Below are positions 1-8,921 of a stretch of DNA of 64,000 nucleotides, piece by piece (the stretch's first letter is position 1; every line of letters starts with the position of its first letter). Under the pieces are notes generated by a model, which was given only the letters and a program-made list of their open reading frames with translations, had not been told where the DNA came from and made no database searches. The translations under genes were made by a program, and so were the position numbers. Source of the DNA: Macrococcus epidermidis (GTDB taxonomy: Bacteria; Bacillota; Bacilli; Staphylococcales; Staphylococcaceae); assembly GCF_003259695.1 (NCBI RefSeq), contig NZ_PZJH01000001.1, forward strand, positions 434,001 to 498,000, written 5' to 3'.

Positions 1-303
1 ACTACGGCGTCATGGGTTAAAGCGGGGACATTGTATCTAAAATAAATTTTCAAAAAGACGAAAATATATGCCATAATTTTGAAAATCAATAAACATATTT
101 TAAGGTTATAAAAAATAAATTTTACAAATAATAATGTAAGATTTATAAAAAATATATAAGTAGATTATTGTAGCAATTATAGCTATAATGATGTAACATA
201 AGTTTGGAAAAGTATATTTACCGCATAGAACTTTTTAACTTCTTTCAAAAGTAAATATATGAAAAATATACGCAAAGCGTAAACTAAAGGATAGGTGTTT
301 ATT
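1..303. other. AT-rich leader region upstream of capO; no complete gene
   Basis: I see no complete gene here. Frame 1 is open from base 1 to a TAA at 43-45 and could be the last 14 codons of a gene entering from the left, but this is too short to identify. A TATAAT hexamer lies at 184-189 without a convincing -35. A small inverted repeat, TACGC-AAA-GCGTA, lies at 269-281 just before the ribosome binding site of the next gene and could form a 5-bp hairpin in its leader. Confidence 0.4.
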
Positions 304-1557
304 TTGAAATTAACAACAATCGGATTAGGCTACATAGGTTTACCTACTTCTATTATGTTCGCTAAACATGGGGTAGATGTATTAGGAGTAGACATTAAAC
401 AAGATGCAGTTGATAAATTAAATAGTGGTCAAATTCATATCGAAGAACCAGGTCTTCAGGAAGCTTTAGATGAAGTAATAGCGAGTGGTAAATTCAGAGC
501 ATCAACTAAACCTGAAGAAGCTGATGTATATATTATTGCTGTACCAACGCCAAATAAAGATGACGAGCACAAATCTTGTGATAATTCGATCGTAATGGCT
601 GGTGTAGAAAGTATCGTACCATTGCTTAAAAAAGGTGATACAGTTATTGTTGAATCTACAATTGCACCACGTACAATGGATGACTTTGTAAAACCTTATT
701 TAGAATCAAAAGGTTTTGTTATTGGAGAAGATATTTATTTAGTTCACTGTCCGGAACGTGTATTACCTGGACAAATTATGCATGAATTAATATACAACAA
801 CCGTATTATCGGTGGTATCACACCTGCATGTGTGGAAGCTGGTAAAAAAGTATATGGTATTTTTGTAAAAGGTGAAATGATTGAAACACAAGCTAAAACT
901 GCTGAAATGTCTAAGTTAATGGAAAATACTTATCGCGACGTAAATATCGCATTAGCTAATGAATTAGCTAAGATTTGTAACAAATTAAACATTAATGTTC
1001 ATGATGTTATTTCTATGGCAAATAAACACCCACGTGTAAACTTACATACACCTGGTCCTGGCGTTGGAGGTCACTGTTTAGCAGTAGATCCATACTTTAT
1101 CATTGCAGAGGCTCCTGAAGTTGCTAAATTAATTAAATTATCACGTGATATTAACGTTTCTATGCCAGAATATGTAGTTGAATATGCTAAAAAAGCACTA
1201 GCTAAAGTTGGTGGTAACAAAGTCACTGTTTTCGGCTTAACATACAAAGGTGATGTTGATGATATTCGTGAATCACCAGCATTTGACATCTATGAAATGC
1301 TTAAAGCTGAAAAAGATTTAGAAGTATCTGCATTTGATCCACATGTGCAATTAGATTGGGTTGAAAAAGATATCGATAAAGCATTAGAAGGCAGTTCATT
1401 AGTATTAGTATTAAGTGATCATTCTGAATTTAAATTATTAAAAGATGAAGATTTCAAAGCGATGAAAGATAAAGTCATCTTTGATACGAAAAACGTAGTA
1501 CCTAATGAATTTAAGGAAGTAAAATACTACAACTATGGAAATATCCAAAATTTATAA
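304..1557 (+). CDS. capO: UDP-N-acetyl-D-mannosamine dehydrogenase, CapO/WecC family
   Basis: Predicted cytoplasmic NAD-dependent enzyme oxidising UDP-ManNAc to UDP-ManNAcA, a capsule or teichuronic-type precursor. The N-terminus has the Rossmann motif GLGYIGLP, the middle the helical dimer domain (AEMSKLMENTYRDVN), and GGHCLAVDP carries the catalytic cysteine of UDP-glucose/UDP-ManNAc dehydrogenases; the C-terminal UDP-binding domain has GLTYKGDVDD. At 417 residues it has the family length, and from memory it resembles S. aureus Cap5O along its whole length. A GTG at 295 is in frame, but TTG 304 is preferred: AGGTG at 293-297 sits 6 bases upstream and translation then begins MKLTTIGLGY, as in homologues. 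It stands alone, ending at a bidirectional terminator. No UDP-GlcNAc 2-epimerase gene is in the window, so the substrate must be made by a gene elsewhere. Confidence 0.9.
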   Translation: MKLTTIGLGYIGLPTSIMFAKHGVDVLGVDIKQDAVDKLNSGQIHIEEPGLQEALDEVIASGKFRASTKPEEADVYIIAVPTPNKDDEHKSCDNSIVMAGVESIVPLLKKGDTVIVESTIAPRTMDDFVKPYLESKGFVIGEDIYLVHCPERVLPGQIMHELIYNNRIIGGITPACVEAGKKVYGIFVKGEMIETQAKTAEMSKLMENTYRDVNIALANELAKICNKLNINVHDVISMANKHPRVNLHTPGPGVGGHCLAVDPYFIIAEAPEVAKLIKLSRDINVSMPEYVVEYAKKALAKVGGNKVTVFGLTYKGDVDDIRESPAFDIYEMLKAEKDLEVSAFDPHVQLDWVEKDIDKALEGSSLVLVLSDHSEFKLLKDEDFKAMKDKVIFDTKNVVPNEFKEVKYYNYGNIQNL

Positions 1558-1563
1558 TCCATA

Positions 1564-1598
1564 AAAAAACAGAAACAGCAGCGCTGTTTCTGTTTTTT
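1564..1598. terminator. Bidirectional intrinsic terminator between capO and the convergent lipoprotein gene
   Basis: A 16-bp perfect stem (left arm 1564-1579, right arm 1583-1598) closes on a 3-base loop. A-run and T-run flank it, so it can act on both strands. Confidence 0.85.
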
Positions 1599-2166
1599 AT
1601 GAGTTCTGGTTAATTACTTCATTCATTTGACCTTTAAATTGGCGATATGCTTCATTCACTTGACCATAATAATTACGATTGATTTCGATTACTTTATTTT
1701 CATAAATACGGTCAGCTTCTGCACGCATACCTTCGTGTTGTCTTACTGCATCTGCATTAGAACTACTATTTAATAATGCATCGGCTTTTTGATACGTTGC
1801 ATTTCTTTCAGATAAAGCAGCTTGTAATGCATTATTTCGGGTTGATACGGCATTTTGAATAGCTTCATCACGATTTGCCACTGAAGTTTTTATTTCTTCC
1901 GGTGTTTGTTCATCATTAGTTTCTTTTTGTGGCGTTTCAGTAGTAACAGTTTCATTTGTTTTTTCTTCGGTAGAAGTGTTTTTGCTATTTTTCTCTTTTT
2001 CAGCTTTTAATTCTTCTTCTTTTTCTTTTAATTTGTCTTTAGCGATTTGTGCTTCCTTTTTAGCTTTTTCTATTGCTTTTTCTTCTTCGTTATCCCCACC
2101 ACAAGCAGTAAGAAATAATGTAGATGACAAAAATAGAATAGAAAGATTTTTAAGTTGTTTGTGCAT
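1597..2166 (-). CDS. Putative lipoprotein with charged coiled-coil stretch
   Basis: A 189-residue protein with a lipoprotein signal peptide: positive start, hydrophobic stretch from about 9 to 19, then lipobox LTAC with Cys22 followed by GG. Residues 28-60 are almost entirely Glu, Lys and Ala, likely a charged coiled coil. Residues 61-90 are Thr/Glu-rich low complexity. The C-terminal half is helical, with NRDEAIQNAV-like and RNNALQAALSERNATYQ stretches. GGAGG precedes the ATG. It is convergent with capO and divergent from the glycosyltransferase block, so it interrupts the polysaccharide locus. Function unknown; probably surface-exposed and membrane-anchored. Confidence 0.75.
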   Translation of the reverse strand: MHKQLKNLSILFLSSTLFLTACGGDNEEEKAIEKAKKEAQIAKDKLKEKEEELKAEKEKNSKNTSTEEKTNETVTTETPQKETNDEQTPEEIKTSVANRDEAIQNAVSTRNNALQAALSERNATYQKADALLNSSSNADAVRQHEGMRAEADRIYENKVIEINRNYYGQVNEAYRQFKGQMNEVINQNS

Positions 2167-2295
2167 AATATGCCTCCTTTTATATCTTGTCTATCAATAT
2201 AACATAAGTTCCATTTTATTGGAATTCTGATGTATATCTATGTAAATAATGCTATAATAAATTAAGTTTAAAACTAATGTGTGGAGGATTAACTT

Positions 2296-3216
2296 GTGAT
2301 AAAAATAGCTATCTTGCATGAAGGTAAAGCATATATGCCAGAAATCGGTGCTTATGCTTCTTATTTAAATGAATCTGGAGAATTTTTGGTTGATGTTGTA
2401 GAAGATGCTGCTCAAATTACGGAAGAATACGATATCGTCTGGAAAGTCATGGGACTAGACCGTAAACGTAATAACAAGCAAGCTTTGATTCATGAATATA
2501 ACACGATAACGGTAGGAAAAAATGCTAAAATAAAAGACTTCCTAAAAAAATTATTAAATGCAAAACCTGATGGTCGTATTTTCCAAAATAAAAAGGTGCA
2601 TCAAGTTTTTAATTTTAAAGATAATCAACCATTTATATATAGAGATATGGGGATTAACAAGCAATACTTTCTGCAAAATGATGTAGAAAAAGAATATGAT
2701 TTTGTATACATAGGTACGATGGATCCATCAAGAGAACTCAATAAGATGCTGGAAATGTTTAAGAAAAATAGTGACCTTTCAATTATTTTAATCGGAACAC
2801 CTGATCCGAATCTGGAAAAAGATTATGGTGAGTTGCCGAATGTTCATTTCATTGGCCGTGTACCATATGAAGAACTACCTTTAACAGCAGCGAAAGCACG
2901 CTATGGTATGAATTATATTCCTGATGTATTTCCATTTAACAAACAAACTTCCACGAAATTACTTGAATATTGCGCTTTAAATTTAAAAGTGGTAACGACA
3001 AGTTATGAATGGGTGAATGAATTTGAGAAAGAAAATAATGCACGTTTTTACAAATTAAATGGTGATTTATCAAATTTAAATCGAGACGCATTAGAAAAAT
3101 TCGATTTTGTTACACCTGACTTAAGTCATTTTGAATGGCATACATTATTTGATAAAGCTGAATTAATACCTTTTATTAAAGCAGTATATGAAAATCACAA
3201 AAGGAAACAAAAGTAA
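2296..3216 (+). CDS. Glycosyltransferase, probably GT4/GT-B type
   Basis: A 306-residue protein with the C-terminal half of a GT-B glycosyltransferase: a FVYIGTMDPSREL strand-loop, then IILIGTPDPN, NVHFIGRVPYEELP and a TSTKLLEYCALN segment corresponding to the acidic donor-binding helix. The N-terminal acceptor half is short and divergent. It starts at GTG 2296, with GGAGG at 2283-2287 eight bases upstream. It opens a block of five genes on the same strand and overlaps the following acetyltransferase by one base (TAATG), so the two are translationally coupled. Likely role: adding a sugar during capsule repeat-unit assembly on the inner membrane face. Donor and acceptor cannot be inferred. Confidence 0.7.
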   Translation: MIKIAILHEGKAYMPEIGAYASYLNESGEFLVDVVEDAAQITEEYDIVWKVMGLDRKRNNKQALIHEYNTITVGKNAKIKDFLKKLLNAKPDGRIFQNKKVHQVFNFKDNQPFIYRDMGINKQYFLQNDVEKEYDFVYIGTMDPSRELNKMLEMFKKNSDLSIILIGTPDPNLEKDYGELPNVHFIGRVPYEELPLTAAKARYGMNYIPDVFPFNKQTSTKLLEYCALNLKVVTTSYEWVNEFEKENNARFYKLNGDLSNLNRDALEKFDFVTPDLSHFEWHTLFDKAELIPFIKAVYENHKRKQK

Positions 3217-3839
3217 TGAAGTTAATCATTATTGGAAATAGCGGACATAAAAAGGTTGTTTCGGAAGTAGCTGCTCACTTGGGCTATACAATAGTAGGTA
3301 TCGCTGATGATGCTTTTGAGAAAAGATTTGAAAAGAATGGTGTGTTATACGGCAACTCACATCACATCTCTGAAATGGTAAAAGAAACAAACGCATTGCT
3401 TTTCTTCGGCATTGGAAATAATAAAGTTCGTAAATTAATTATTGAAAGAGAAAATTTAACAGATGAAATGTTTGCTCGGTTACTCTCTCCGCTTGCGATT
3501 ATTTCTAAAAGTGCCCAAATAGGTAGTGGTACTTTAGTTATGCCAGGCGCAATAATCAATGCTGATGCAAAAATAAATAAACAGGTGATCATTAACAGTG
3601 GGGCAATCGTTGAACATGATTGTGTTGTAAATAATTATGCTCATATTTCTCCAAATGCTACTTTAACAGGTGCTGTCAAAATTGGTGAAGGAACACAAAT
3701 CGGTGCTTCAGCTGTGGTGAATCCCACGATAAGTGTGGGAGATTGGGTCACTATAGGTAGTGGTGCGAGTGTCGTAAAAGATATTCAGTCAAATGTAATT
3801 GCTGTAGGTGTACCTGCAAAAGTGATAAAGAATACATAA
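3216..3839 (+). CDS. Acetyltransferase of the NeuD/PglD hexapeptide-repeat family
   Basis: A 207-residue protein with the two-part NeuD/PglD layout: a small N-terminal Rossmann-like nucleotide-sugar domain (MKLIIIGNSGHKKVV, residues 1-80) and a C-terminal left-handed beta helix of hexapeptide repeats (residues 95-200). IVEHDCVV contains His134, corresponding to the catalytic base of PglD. PglD transfers acetyl from acetyl-CoA to the 4-amino group of UDP-4-amino-4,6-dideoxy-GlcNAc, giving UDP-N,N'-diacetylbacillosamine. A PglE-type aminotransferase, a CapD/PglF-type dehydratase and a PglC-type transferase are in the same locus, which favours PglD over NeuD (sialic acid) function. No sialic acid synthase or cytidylyltransferase is seen here. 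Confidence 0.75.
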   Translation: MKLIIIGNSGHKKVVSEVAAHLGYTIVGIADDAFEKRFEKNGVLYGNSHHISEMVKETNALLFFGIGNNKVRKLIIERENLTDEMFARLLSPLAIISKSAQIGSGTLVMPGAIINADAKINKQVIINSGAIVEHDCVVNNYAHISPNATLTGAVKIGEGTQIGASAVVNPTISVGDWVTIGSGASVVKDIQSNVIAVGVPAKVIKNT

Positions 3840-3849
3840 GGAGCATTTT

Positions 3850-4863
3850 ATGAAATTAAGTATAATTATGCCAGTTTATAATGTTGAACAATACTTACCT
3901 GAATCTATAGAAAGTATACTTAAACAGGACGTCGATCCTAATTTATATGAAATGATTATTGTAAATGATGATTCTCCGGACAATTCATTACATATTGCAG
4001 AAGATTATAAAAAGAATCATTCAAATATTAAAATAATCAGTCAGGCTAATGGTGGAATAGCTGCTGCTAGAAATACAGGTATTCGCGCAGCACAGGGTGA
4101 ATACATTGTAATGCTTGACTCAGATGATTTTTATTCAAAAGTATTTTTTGATGATATTTTTAGCTTTATTGAGCAAAATAATCATCCAGATATTGTGCTA
4201 TTTGATTATAATTACTTTTATATGCTTGATAATAAACATGAACGTGTTAAAAGACCATTTATGCCAGAAGATTTTAAAGGTTTATCTGGTAAGCAAGTTT
4301 TAGAAATGATTTTAGATAAAGAATTGATGTTTAGTTGGTATGCATGGCCATTTTTTGTAAAAACTAAAATTATTAAAGATAATGAACTTTATTTTATTAG
4401 GAATAAGAATTACGAAGATATGATGTGGACACCGATTGTATTTGCCTTAGCAAAGTCAGTTGCATACTTTGATGAAGCGGTATTAGAATACCGTCAACAA
4501 CGAGCAGGTCAAATTACGGGTACGATGAGTTACAAAAATATTGTTGATCCTCTATATGCTTCAAAAATCGTTGATGATTTATTTGAAAAGCATGATATAA
4601 AATTGAATGAAAACACTGAATTTAAATTGAAGTGCAATATAGCGAATAAATATTTTATTGCTTTCATCTATGGTGCACTATTAAATAGAAATGAGCGAAA
4701 TCAATTAATAGCCGAATTAAAATCTCATGATTATTTGCGTCAATATGCATATACTAAGTTAACGAAACGTATAAATTTATTGATAAGTGGTATAGGTATT
4801 AAAAATACGATTAAATTATTTAGTATCGTTTTACCTATCTACAGAAAAATTAAGGGCAAATAA
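3850..4863 (+). CDS. Glycosyltransferase family 2
   Basis: A 337-residue GT-A enzyme. The N-terminus has the GT2 signature: SIIMPVYNVEQYL (nucleotide-binding strand), IIVNDDSPDNS, ANGGIAAARNTGI, and the metal-binding DSDDFY around residue 90. The C-terminal 200 residues are helical and mostly polar, with a YEDMMWTPIVFALA segment typical of capsule GT2 enzymes. Ribosome binding site AAGGAG precedes ATG 3850, ten bases after the previous stop. Probably extends the lipid-linked repeat unit; sugar specificity is not visible. Confidence 0.85.
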   Translation: MKLSIIMPVYNVEQYLPESIESILKQDVDPNLYEMIIVNDDSPDNSLHIAEDYKKNHSNIKIISQANGGIAAARNTGIRAAQGEYIVMLDSDDFYSKVFFDDIFSFIEQNNHPDIVLFDYNYFYMLDNKHERVKRPFMPEDFKGLSGKQVLEMILDKELMFSWYAWPFFVKTKIIKDNELYFIRNKNYEDMMWTPIVFALAKSVAYFDEAVLEYRQQRAGQITGTMSYKNIVDPLYASKIVDDLFEKHDIKLNENTEFKLKCNIANKYFIAFIYGALLNRNERNQLIAELKSHDYLRQYAYTKLTKRINLLISGIGIKNTIKLFSIVLPIYRKIKGK

Positions 4864-4905
4864 TCGTAGCGATATTGATAAAACATTAATAAAAGAGGGA
4901 TTAAA

Positions 4906-6021
4906 ATGAAAAAGGTATTATTTTCAGCGAATGTATTTCGTCATTTTACTGCGTTCCATACGCCGTATATGAAAATGTTAATGGATAAAGGTTATGAAGT
5001 TTATGCTATAGCGAATGAAGATTATGGCGGTCATAAAGAACAGCTAGATCAAATTGGTGTACATACGATTGAAGTACCGATAAATCGTAATCCACTATCT
5101 ACAGATAATTTAAAAAGTTATCAAATATTAAAAGAAACGATGAAAAGTGAAGATTTTGATATTGTTCATGTTCATACACCTATAGCAGCATTCTTAACGC
5201 GTTTAGCAAAACCGGCCCATATGAAAGGGAAATTAATCTATACAGCTCATGGATTTCATTTCTTTAAAGATGCGCCGCTGATGAACTGGTTGTTGTATTT
5301 TCCATTAGAAAAAATGACTGCTGCAAAAACTGATTTATTAATTACTACTAATAATGAAGATACTGTGACAGCTAAACGATTAGGGTTTTCAAATGACAAT
5401 TTAATACATATTAAAGGTGTAGGGGTTGAAATTGATCACCCACAATTAACAGATGAAGAGAAATTAAATTTGAGAACTGAATTAGGTTTGTCTTCATCAG
5501 ACAAAGTGATTATTTGTGTTGCTGAAATGAATGACAATAAAAATCAAATGTTTATTTTACAAAATTGGAATAATATCAAGGAAGCAGTACCAGAAGCTGT
5601 ATTATTATTTGCTGGTATTGGCCCAAATCTGGAATTATATGAACAGTATAAAACTAACAATCACTTAAAAGATGTACATTTCTTAGGGTTCAGAAGGGAT
5701 GTTCCTAACTTATTGCAAATTTCTGATGTTATGACATTATTAAGTCATCGTGAAGGCTTACCTAAAAGTATTATGGAGGGTATGGCACAAGGTTTGCCAT
5801 GTGTTGTAACTGATACACGTGGTTTAGTAGATTTAGTAGATGATAATGAAAATGGTTATATCGTAGAAAAAGGAAATGATGAAAGTTTAACTTATGCATT
5901 TGTTAAATTATTAAAAGATGATAATCTACGTAAGAATATGGGTGATAAAAGTAAGGAAAAGGTTGAATCTTTCACTTTAGATTCTGTAATGAAGGATTAT
6001 GAACAGGCATATCTTAATTAA
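4906..6021 (+). CDS. Glycosyltransferase family 4
   Basis: A 371-residue GT-B enzyme. The N-terminal acceptor domain has FSANVFRHFTAFHTPYM and the conserved DIVHVHTPIAA and YTAHGFHFF segments. The C-terminal donor domain includes ICVAEMNDNKNQ, LLFAGIGP, VHFLGFRRDVP and the GLPKSIMEGMAQGLPCVVTDTRG stretch with the retaining-GT E-x7-E arrangement. Family members act in exopolysaccharide and capsule assembly. It is separated by 42 bases from the GT2 gene and 27 from the flippase gene, consistent with one transcript. Confidence 0.85.
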   Translation: MKKVLFSANVFRHFTAFHTPYMKMLMDKGYEVYAIANEDYGGHKEQLDQIGVHTIEVPINRNPLSTDNLKSYQILKETMKSEDFDIVHVHTPIAAFLTRLAKPAHMKGKLIYTAHGFHFFKDAPLMNWLLYFPLEKMTAAKTDLLITTNNEDTVTAKRLGFSNDNLIHIKGVGVEIDHPQLTDEEKLNLRTELGLSSSDKVIICVAEMNDNKNQMFILQNWNNIKEAVPEAVLLFAGIGPNLELYEQYKTNNHLKDVHFLGFRRDVPNLLQISDVMTLLSHREGLPKSIMEGMAQGLPCVVTDTRGLVDLVDDNENGYIVEKGNDESLTYAFVKLLKDDNLRKNMGDKSKEKVESFTLDSVMKDYEQAYLN

Positions 6022-6048
6022 TATGCACGTGATTGGAGTTTTTTCTAG

Positions 6049-7329
6049 ATGAAAAAAATGAATTTTGTTTGGATGTTTTTAGGCACTGGTATGGGTGCCA
6101 TTATGGGGTTACTCATGAACATTCTCCTTGCACGTAATCTTGCTAAGGAAGATTACGGTATCTTTGGTATAGGTCTAACTTTTATTAATATATTATCAGT
6201 GATAATTGGCTTTGGTGTAGCAGATTTTATTGTTAAAAGTTTCGCTGTAGAAGGTAGAAGAGCATATCGTTATGTGAATGCATGTATTTCATTATTTACC
6301 ATTAGCTTTACGATCACCTTGTTAATACTTTTAATAGTTGTATTCTCACCAATGTATGATTTTGAAACAAAATACTTTCTATTATTAATTGTACCGAATA
6401 TTTTCTTGCAAGGTATATATGCCATAAACAATTCAATCAACCAAATTGAAGAAAATTTTAAAGCTGTTTCATTAAGCAACTTCTTATTATACTTTGTACG
6501 CTTTTTTGCAGCCGTACTAGCAGTATTAACATTCAAAGATATTATTGCATTAGGATGGTATATTGTAATTCTATCTATACTTGCTATTTTTCCTTTTTGG
6601 CGTGTTGTTAGAAAGTTATATACTCGCGAAATAAAAGTGCCTGTATTACAAGATGCCAAGATTCCTGAAGATGCTACAGTTTTAGAAACATTTAAAGAAA
6701 CTTATCCTTTCGGTTTGATAGGTATATTTTATTTTATTTATTATCAAAGTAATGTATTATTATTATCATTTTTAGTTGGAAAAGTAGCAGTAGGTGAATA
6801 CAATGCTGCATTTGCAATAATTCAACTTGCATTTATGTTTCCTGATTTAATATTTAGACGTATTTTTTATACACGAATACATGTCTGGGCAACCCATGAT
6901 CCAGTTCAGCTAAAAAGGTTTAATCAAAGAAGCTCGATTATATTATTTTTACTTGGTGTAGTAGGGATAGTATTTATATGGTTCACAGCGAAGTACTTAA
7001 TATTGTTCACGGCTGGAGAAAAATATTTAGATTCAGTGTTTTATCTTCAACTATTGAGTCTGGCGATATTATTTAAATTTGCTACTGCGGTAAATGGCAC
7101 AATACTTTCTACGCAACATATGGTATATAAAATGATGAGAATCAATGCGATTATTGCAATTATCAACCTCATTGCAAATATTATATTAATTCCAATATTT
7201 AAAGTGGAAGGTGCTATATTTGCTACACTTATTTCTGAATTTACAATGGCAATCATTGTATTTATCGTATCTCATAAATATTTAAATCGATTAGTAGCTA
7301 ATGCAACTGAAAATAATTTGGATAGTTAG
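6049..7329 (+). CDS. Polysaccharide flippase, Wzx/MVF family
   Basis: A 426-residue, almost wholly hydrophobic protein with about 12 predicted membrane helices, the first at residues 8-28. It begins FVWMFLGTGMGAIMGLLMNILLARNLAKEDYGIF, the usual start of oligosaccharide flippases of the Wzx/RfbX group. Predicted to move undecaprenyl-linked repeat units across the membrane for polymerisation outside. It ends the first glycosyltransferase block; the capA block follows after 171 bases. Confidence 0.8.
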   Translation: MKKMNFVWMFLGTGMGAIMGLLMNILLARNLAKEDYGIFGIGLTFINILSVIIGFGVADFIVKSFAVEGRRAYRYVNACISLFTISFTITLLILLIVVFSPMYDFETKYFLLLIVPNIFLQGIYAINNSINQIEENFKAVSLSNFLLYFVRFFAAVLAVLTFKDIIALGWYIVILSILAIFPFWRVVRKLYTREIKVPVLQDAKIPEDATVLETFKETYPFGLIGIFYFIYYQSNVLLLSFLVGKVAVGEYNAAFAIIQLAFMFPDLIFRRIFYTRIHVWATHDPVQLKRFNQRSSIILFLLGVVGIVFIWFTAKYLILFTAGEKYLDSVFYLQLLSLAILFKFATAVNGTILSTQHMVYKMMRINAIIAIINLIANIILIPIFKVEGAIFATLISEFTMAIIVFIVSHKYLNRLVANATENNLDS

Positions 7330-7340
7330 CGACGAATATC

Positions 7341-7384
7341 TTATTGTAAAGTTTTTGTAAATATCACTTAAAATTTTTGTAAAT
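7341..7384 (+). promoter_or_regulatory. Phased 11-bp T-rich direct repeats upstream of capA
   Basis: TTATTGTAAAG (7341-7351) and TTTTTGTAAAT (7352-7362) are adjacent 11-mers. An exact second copy of TTTTTGTAAAT is at 7374-7384, 22 bases after the first. The interval 7363-7373 is a weakly similar 11-mer. This spacing puts the copies on one face of the helix, as in sites for regulators that bind direct repeats. No regulator can be named from this alone. Confidence 0.4.
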
Positions 7385-7448
7385 TCATTTTGAAATAGAC
7401 ATTTTATAAACAAAATTTCTAAAATGTAGTAAAAACATAAATTTCTTA

Positions 7449-7457
7449 TGGTAAAAT
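7449..7457 (+). promoter_or_regulatory. Extended -10 promoter candidate for the capA block
   Basis: TGGTAAAAT (extended -10, hexamer 7452-7457) lies 44 bases upstream of the capA start, with no good -35. A promoter lacking a -35 usually needs an activator, which fits the phased repeats 65-108 bases upstream. Confidence 0.4.
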
Positions 7458-7500
7458 AAATTGATTATAAAATTAATTAGAACTTTTTGGAGGTAACAAA

Positions 7501-8169
7501 ATGCAAGATACCATGAATTTCACTCAAATTTTTGAGGCATTAAAGAAAGGTTGGAAATTTATTCTAGGTGTTACGATTTTATTTGCTTTACTCGCTGCAG
7601 CAATTTCTTATTTTTTACTAACACCAGTGTACAAGTCAGAAGCTACTTTACTTGTAAATCAAGAAACGCGTACAAGCAAGAGTAATGATGCTGTAGATTT
7701 ACAAACGAACTTACAATCTATTACTACATATGCAAGTATCGCAAAATTACCAGACACACTTTTACCGGTAATAGATAAGTTGAATCTTAATGTATTACCA
7801 GAAGATTTAGCAAAAGATATCGATGCAACAGCTGTTCAAAACTCGACATTATTAACGATTACAGTTGAGAACCCTTCACAAAAACGTGCTGTAGATATTG
7901 CAAACGAAATTACGAAGACAATGGTAGAAAAAAACTCATTAGATTTAAACAACTTAAAAGTTGCTTCTAAAGCACGTGTTATCCGCAATGCAAAACCAGT
8001 TGAACCTACGCCTTTAATCAATATCGGTATTGGTGCAGCTTTAGGTCTGTTATTAAGTCTATTCTATGTTTTAGCTAAAGCTTTAATGGATGTATCTCTT
8101 AAAACTTCAGAGCAAGTTGAACGTGAAATTGGCGTTTCAGTAATCGGTAACATTCCATATATCAAATAA
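7501..8169 (+). CDS. capA: Capsule chain-length regulator and kinase activator, CapA/YveK (Wzz) family
   Basis: A 222-residue membrane protein with the Wzz architecture: an N-terminal helix (about 19-40), an extracytoplasmic domain starting TPVYKSEATLLVNQ, a proline-rich KPVEPTPLI motif and a second helix (about 175-195). The cytoplasmic C-terminal tail of about 30 residues is the part that activates the separate BY-kinase in Firmicutes. GGAGG is well placed before ATG 7501. The kinase follows 26 bases later. Confidence 0.88.
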   Translation: MQDTMNFTQIFEALKKGWKFILGVTILFALLAAAISYFLLTPVYKSEATLLVNQETRTSKSNDAVDLQTNLQSITTYASIAKLPDTLLPVIDKLNLNVLPEDLAKDIDATAVQNSTLLTITVENPSQKRAVDIANEITKTMVEKNSLDLNNLKVASKARVIRNAKPVEPTPLINIGIGAALGLLLSLFYVLAKALMDVSLKTSEQVEREIGVSVIGNIPYIK

Positions 8170-8195
8170 TCATTGAATGACAAAGGAGTTTTATT

Positions 8196-8897
8196 ATGTT
8201 CAAGAAAAGTAAAAGTAAGATAAAAAATAGAACGGAAAAAGCTAGAAAATTAATCACTTTAGAAGATCCTAAATCGCCTGTGTCAGAGCAATTCAGAACT
8301 TTACGAACAAACATTTCATTTTCGACACCAGGTAGCCAATTACAAAAGTTACTTGTAACATCTTCTGTACAACAAGAGGGTAAGTCAACAGTTTCAGCAA
8401 ATCTTGCCTGTGTATTTGCGCAAAATAATACAAAGGTTTTATTCATTGATGCAGATATGCGAAAACCGACTGTTCATAATACGTTTGGAGTAAAAAATGC
8501 TGTTGGTCTGTCGACATATCTCACAGAACAAAGCACATTGAAACAAACTATTCAACCAACTGAAGTAGAAAACTTAGATATTATGTCAGCTGGGCCTGTC
8601 CCACCAAATCCTTCTGAGTTATTAAACTCAAAAAATTTAGACATAATGCTTGATGAATTATGCACATACTATGATTTAATAATCTTTGACAGTCCTCCAG
8701 TTTTATCTGTAACTGATTCACAAATTATTTCCGCAAAAGTAGATGGCATGGTATTAGTTATTGATAAACAAGAAAATAATAAATCCAATGTTAAAGAAGC
8801 GCGTGATTTATTAACTGTAAGTGAAAACTCTAAATTATTAGGTATAGTATTTAATAATGACGAGTATGACACAGATAAATATTACGTTTATCAATAA
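8196..8897 (+). CDS. capB: Capsular tyrosine-protein kinase, CapB/YwqD family
   Basis: A 233-residue cytoplasmic BY-kinase. Walker A lies in VTSSVQQEGKSTVSANLA, Walker A' is VLFIDADMRKPT and Walker B is LIIFDSPPVLS. The last 14 residues hold a tyrosine cluster (EYDTDKYYVYQ), the autophosphorylation tail. It needs CapA for activity and controls polysaccharide export and chain length. Unlike the usual capABC layout, no CapC-type phosphotyrosine phosphatase follows: the next gene is capD. Confidence 0.9.
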   Translation: MFKKSKSKIKNRTEKARKLITLEDPKSPVSEQFRTLRTNISFSTPGSQLQKLLVTSSVQQEGKSTVSANLACVFAQNNTKVLFIDADMRKPTVHNTFGVKNAVGLSTYLTEQSTLKQTIQPTEVENLDIMSAGPVPPNPSELLNSKNLDIMLDELCTYYDLIIFDSPPVLSVTDSQIISAKVDGMVLVIDKQENNKSNVKEARDLLTVSENSKLLGIVFNNDEYDTDKYYVYQ

Positions 8898-8921
8898 TTA
8901 GTTATAGAGAGGATTTTTTGT

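Noticed and set aside
1-45. Open frame to TAA at 43-45, possibly the end of a gene entering from the left
   Set aside because: Only 14 codons, no recognisable motif, so it cannot be distinguished from chance.
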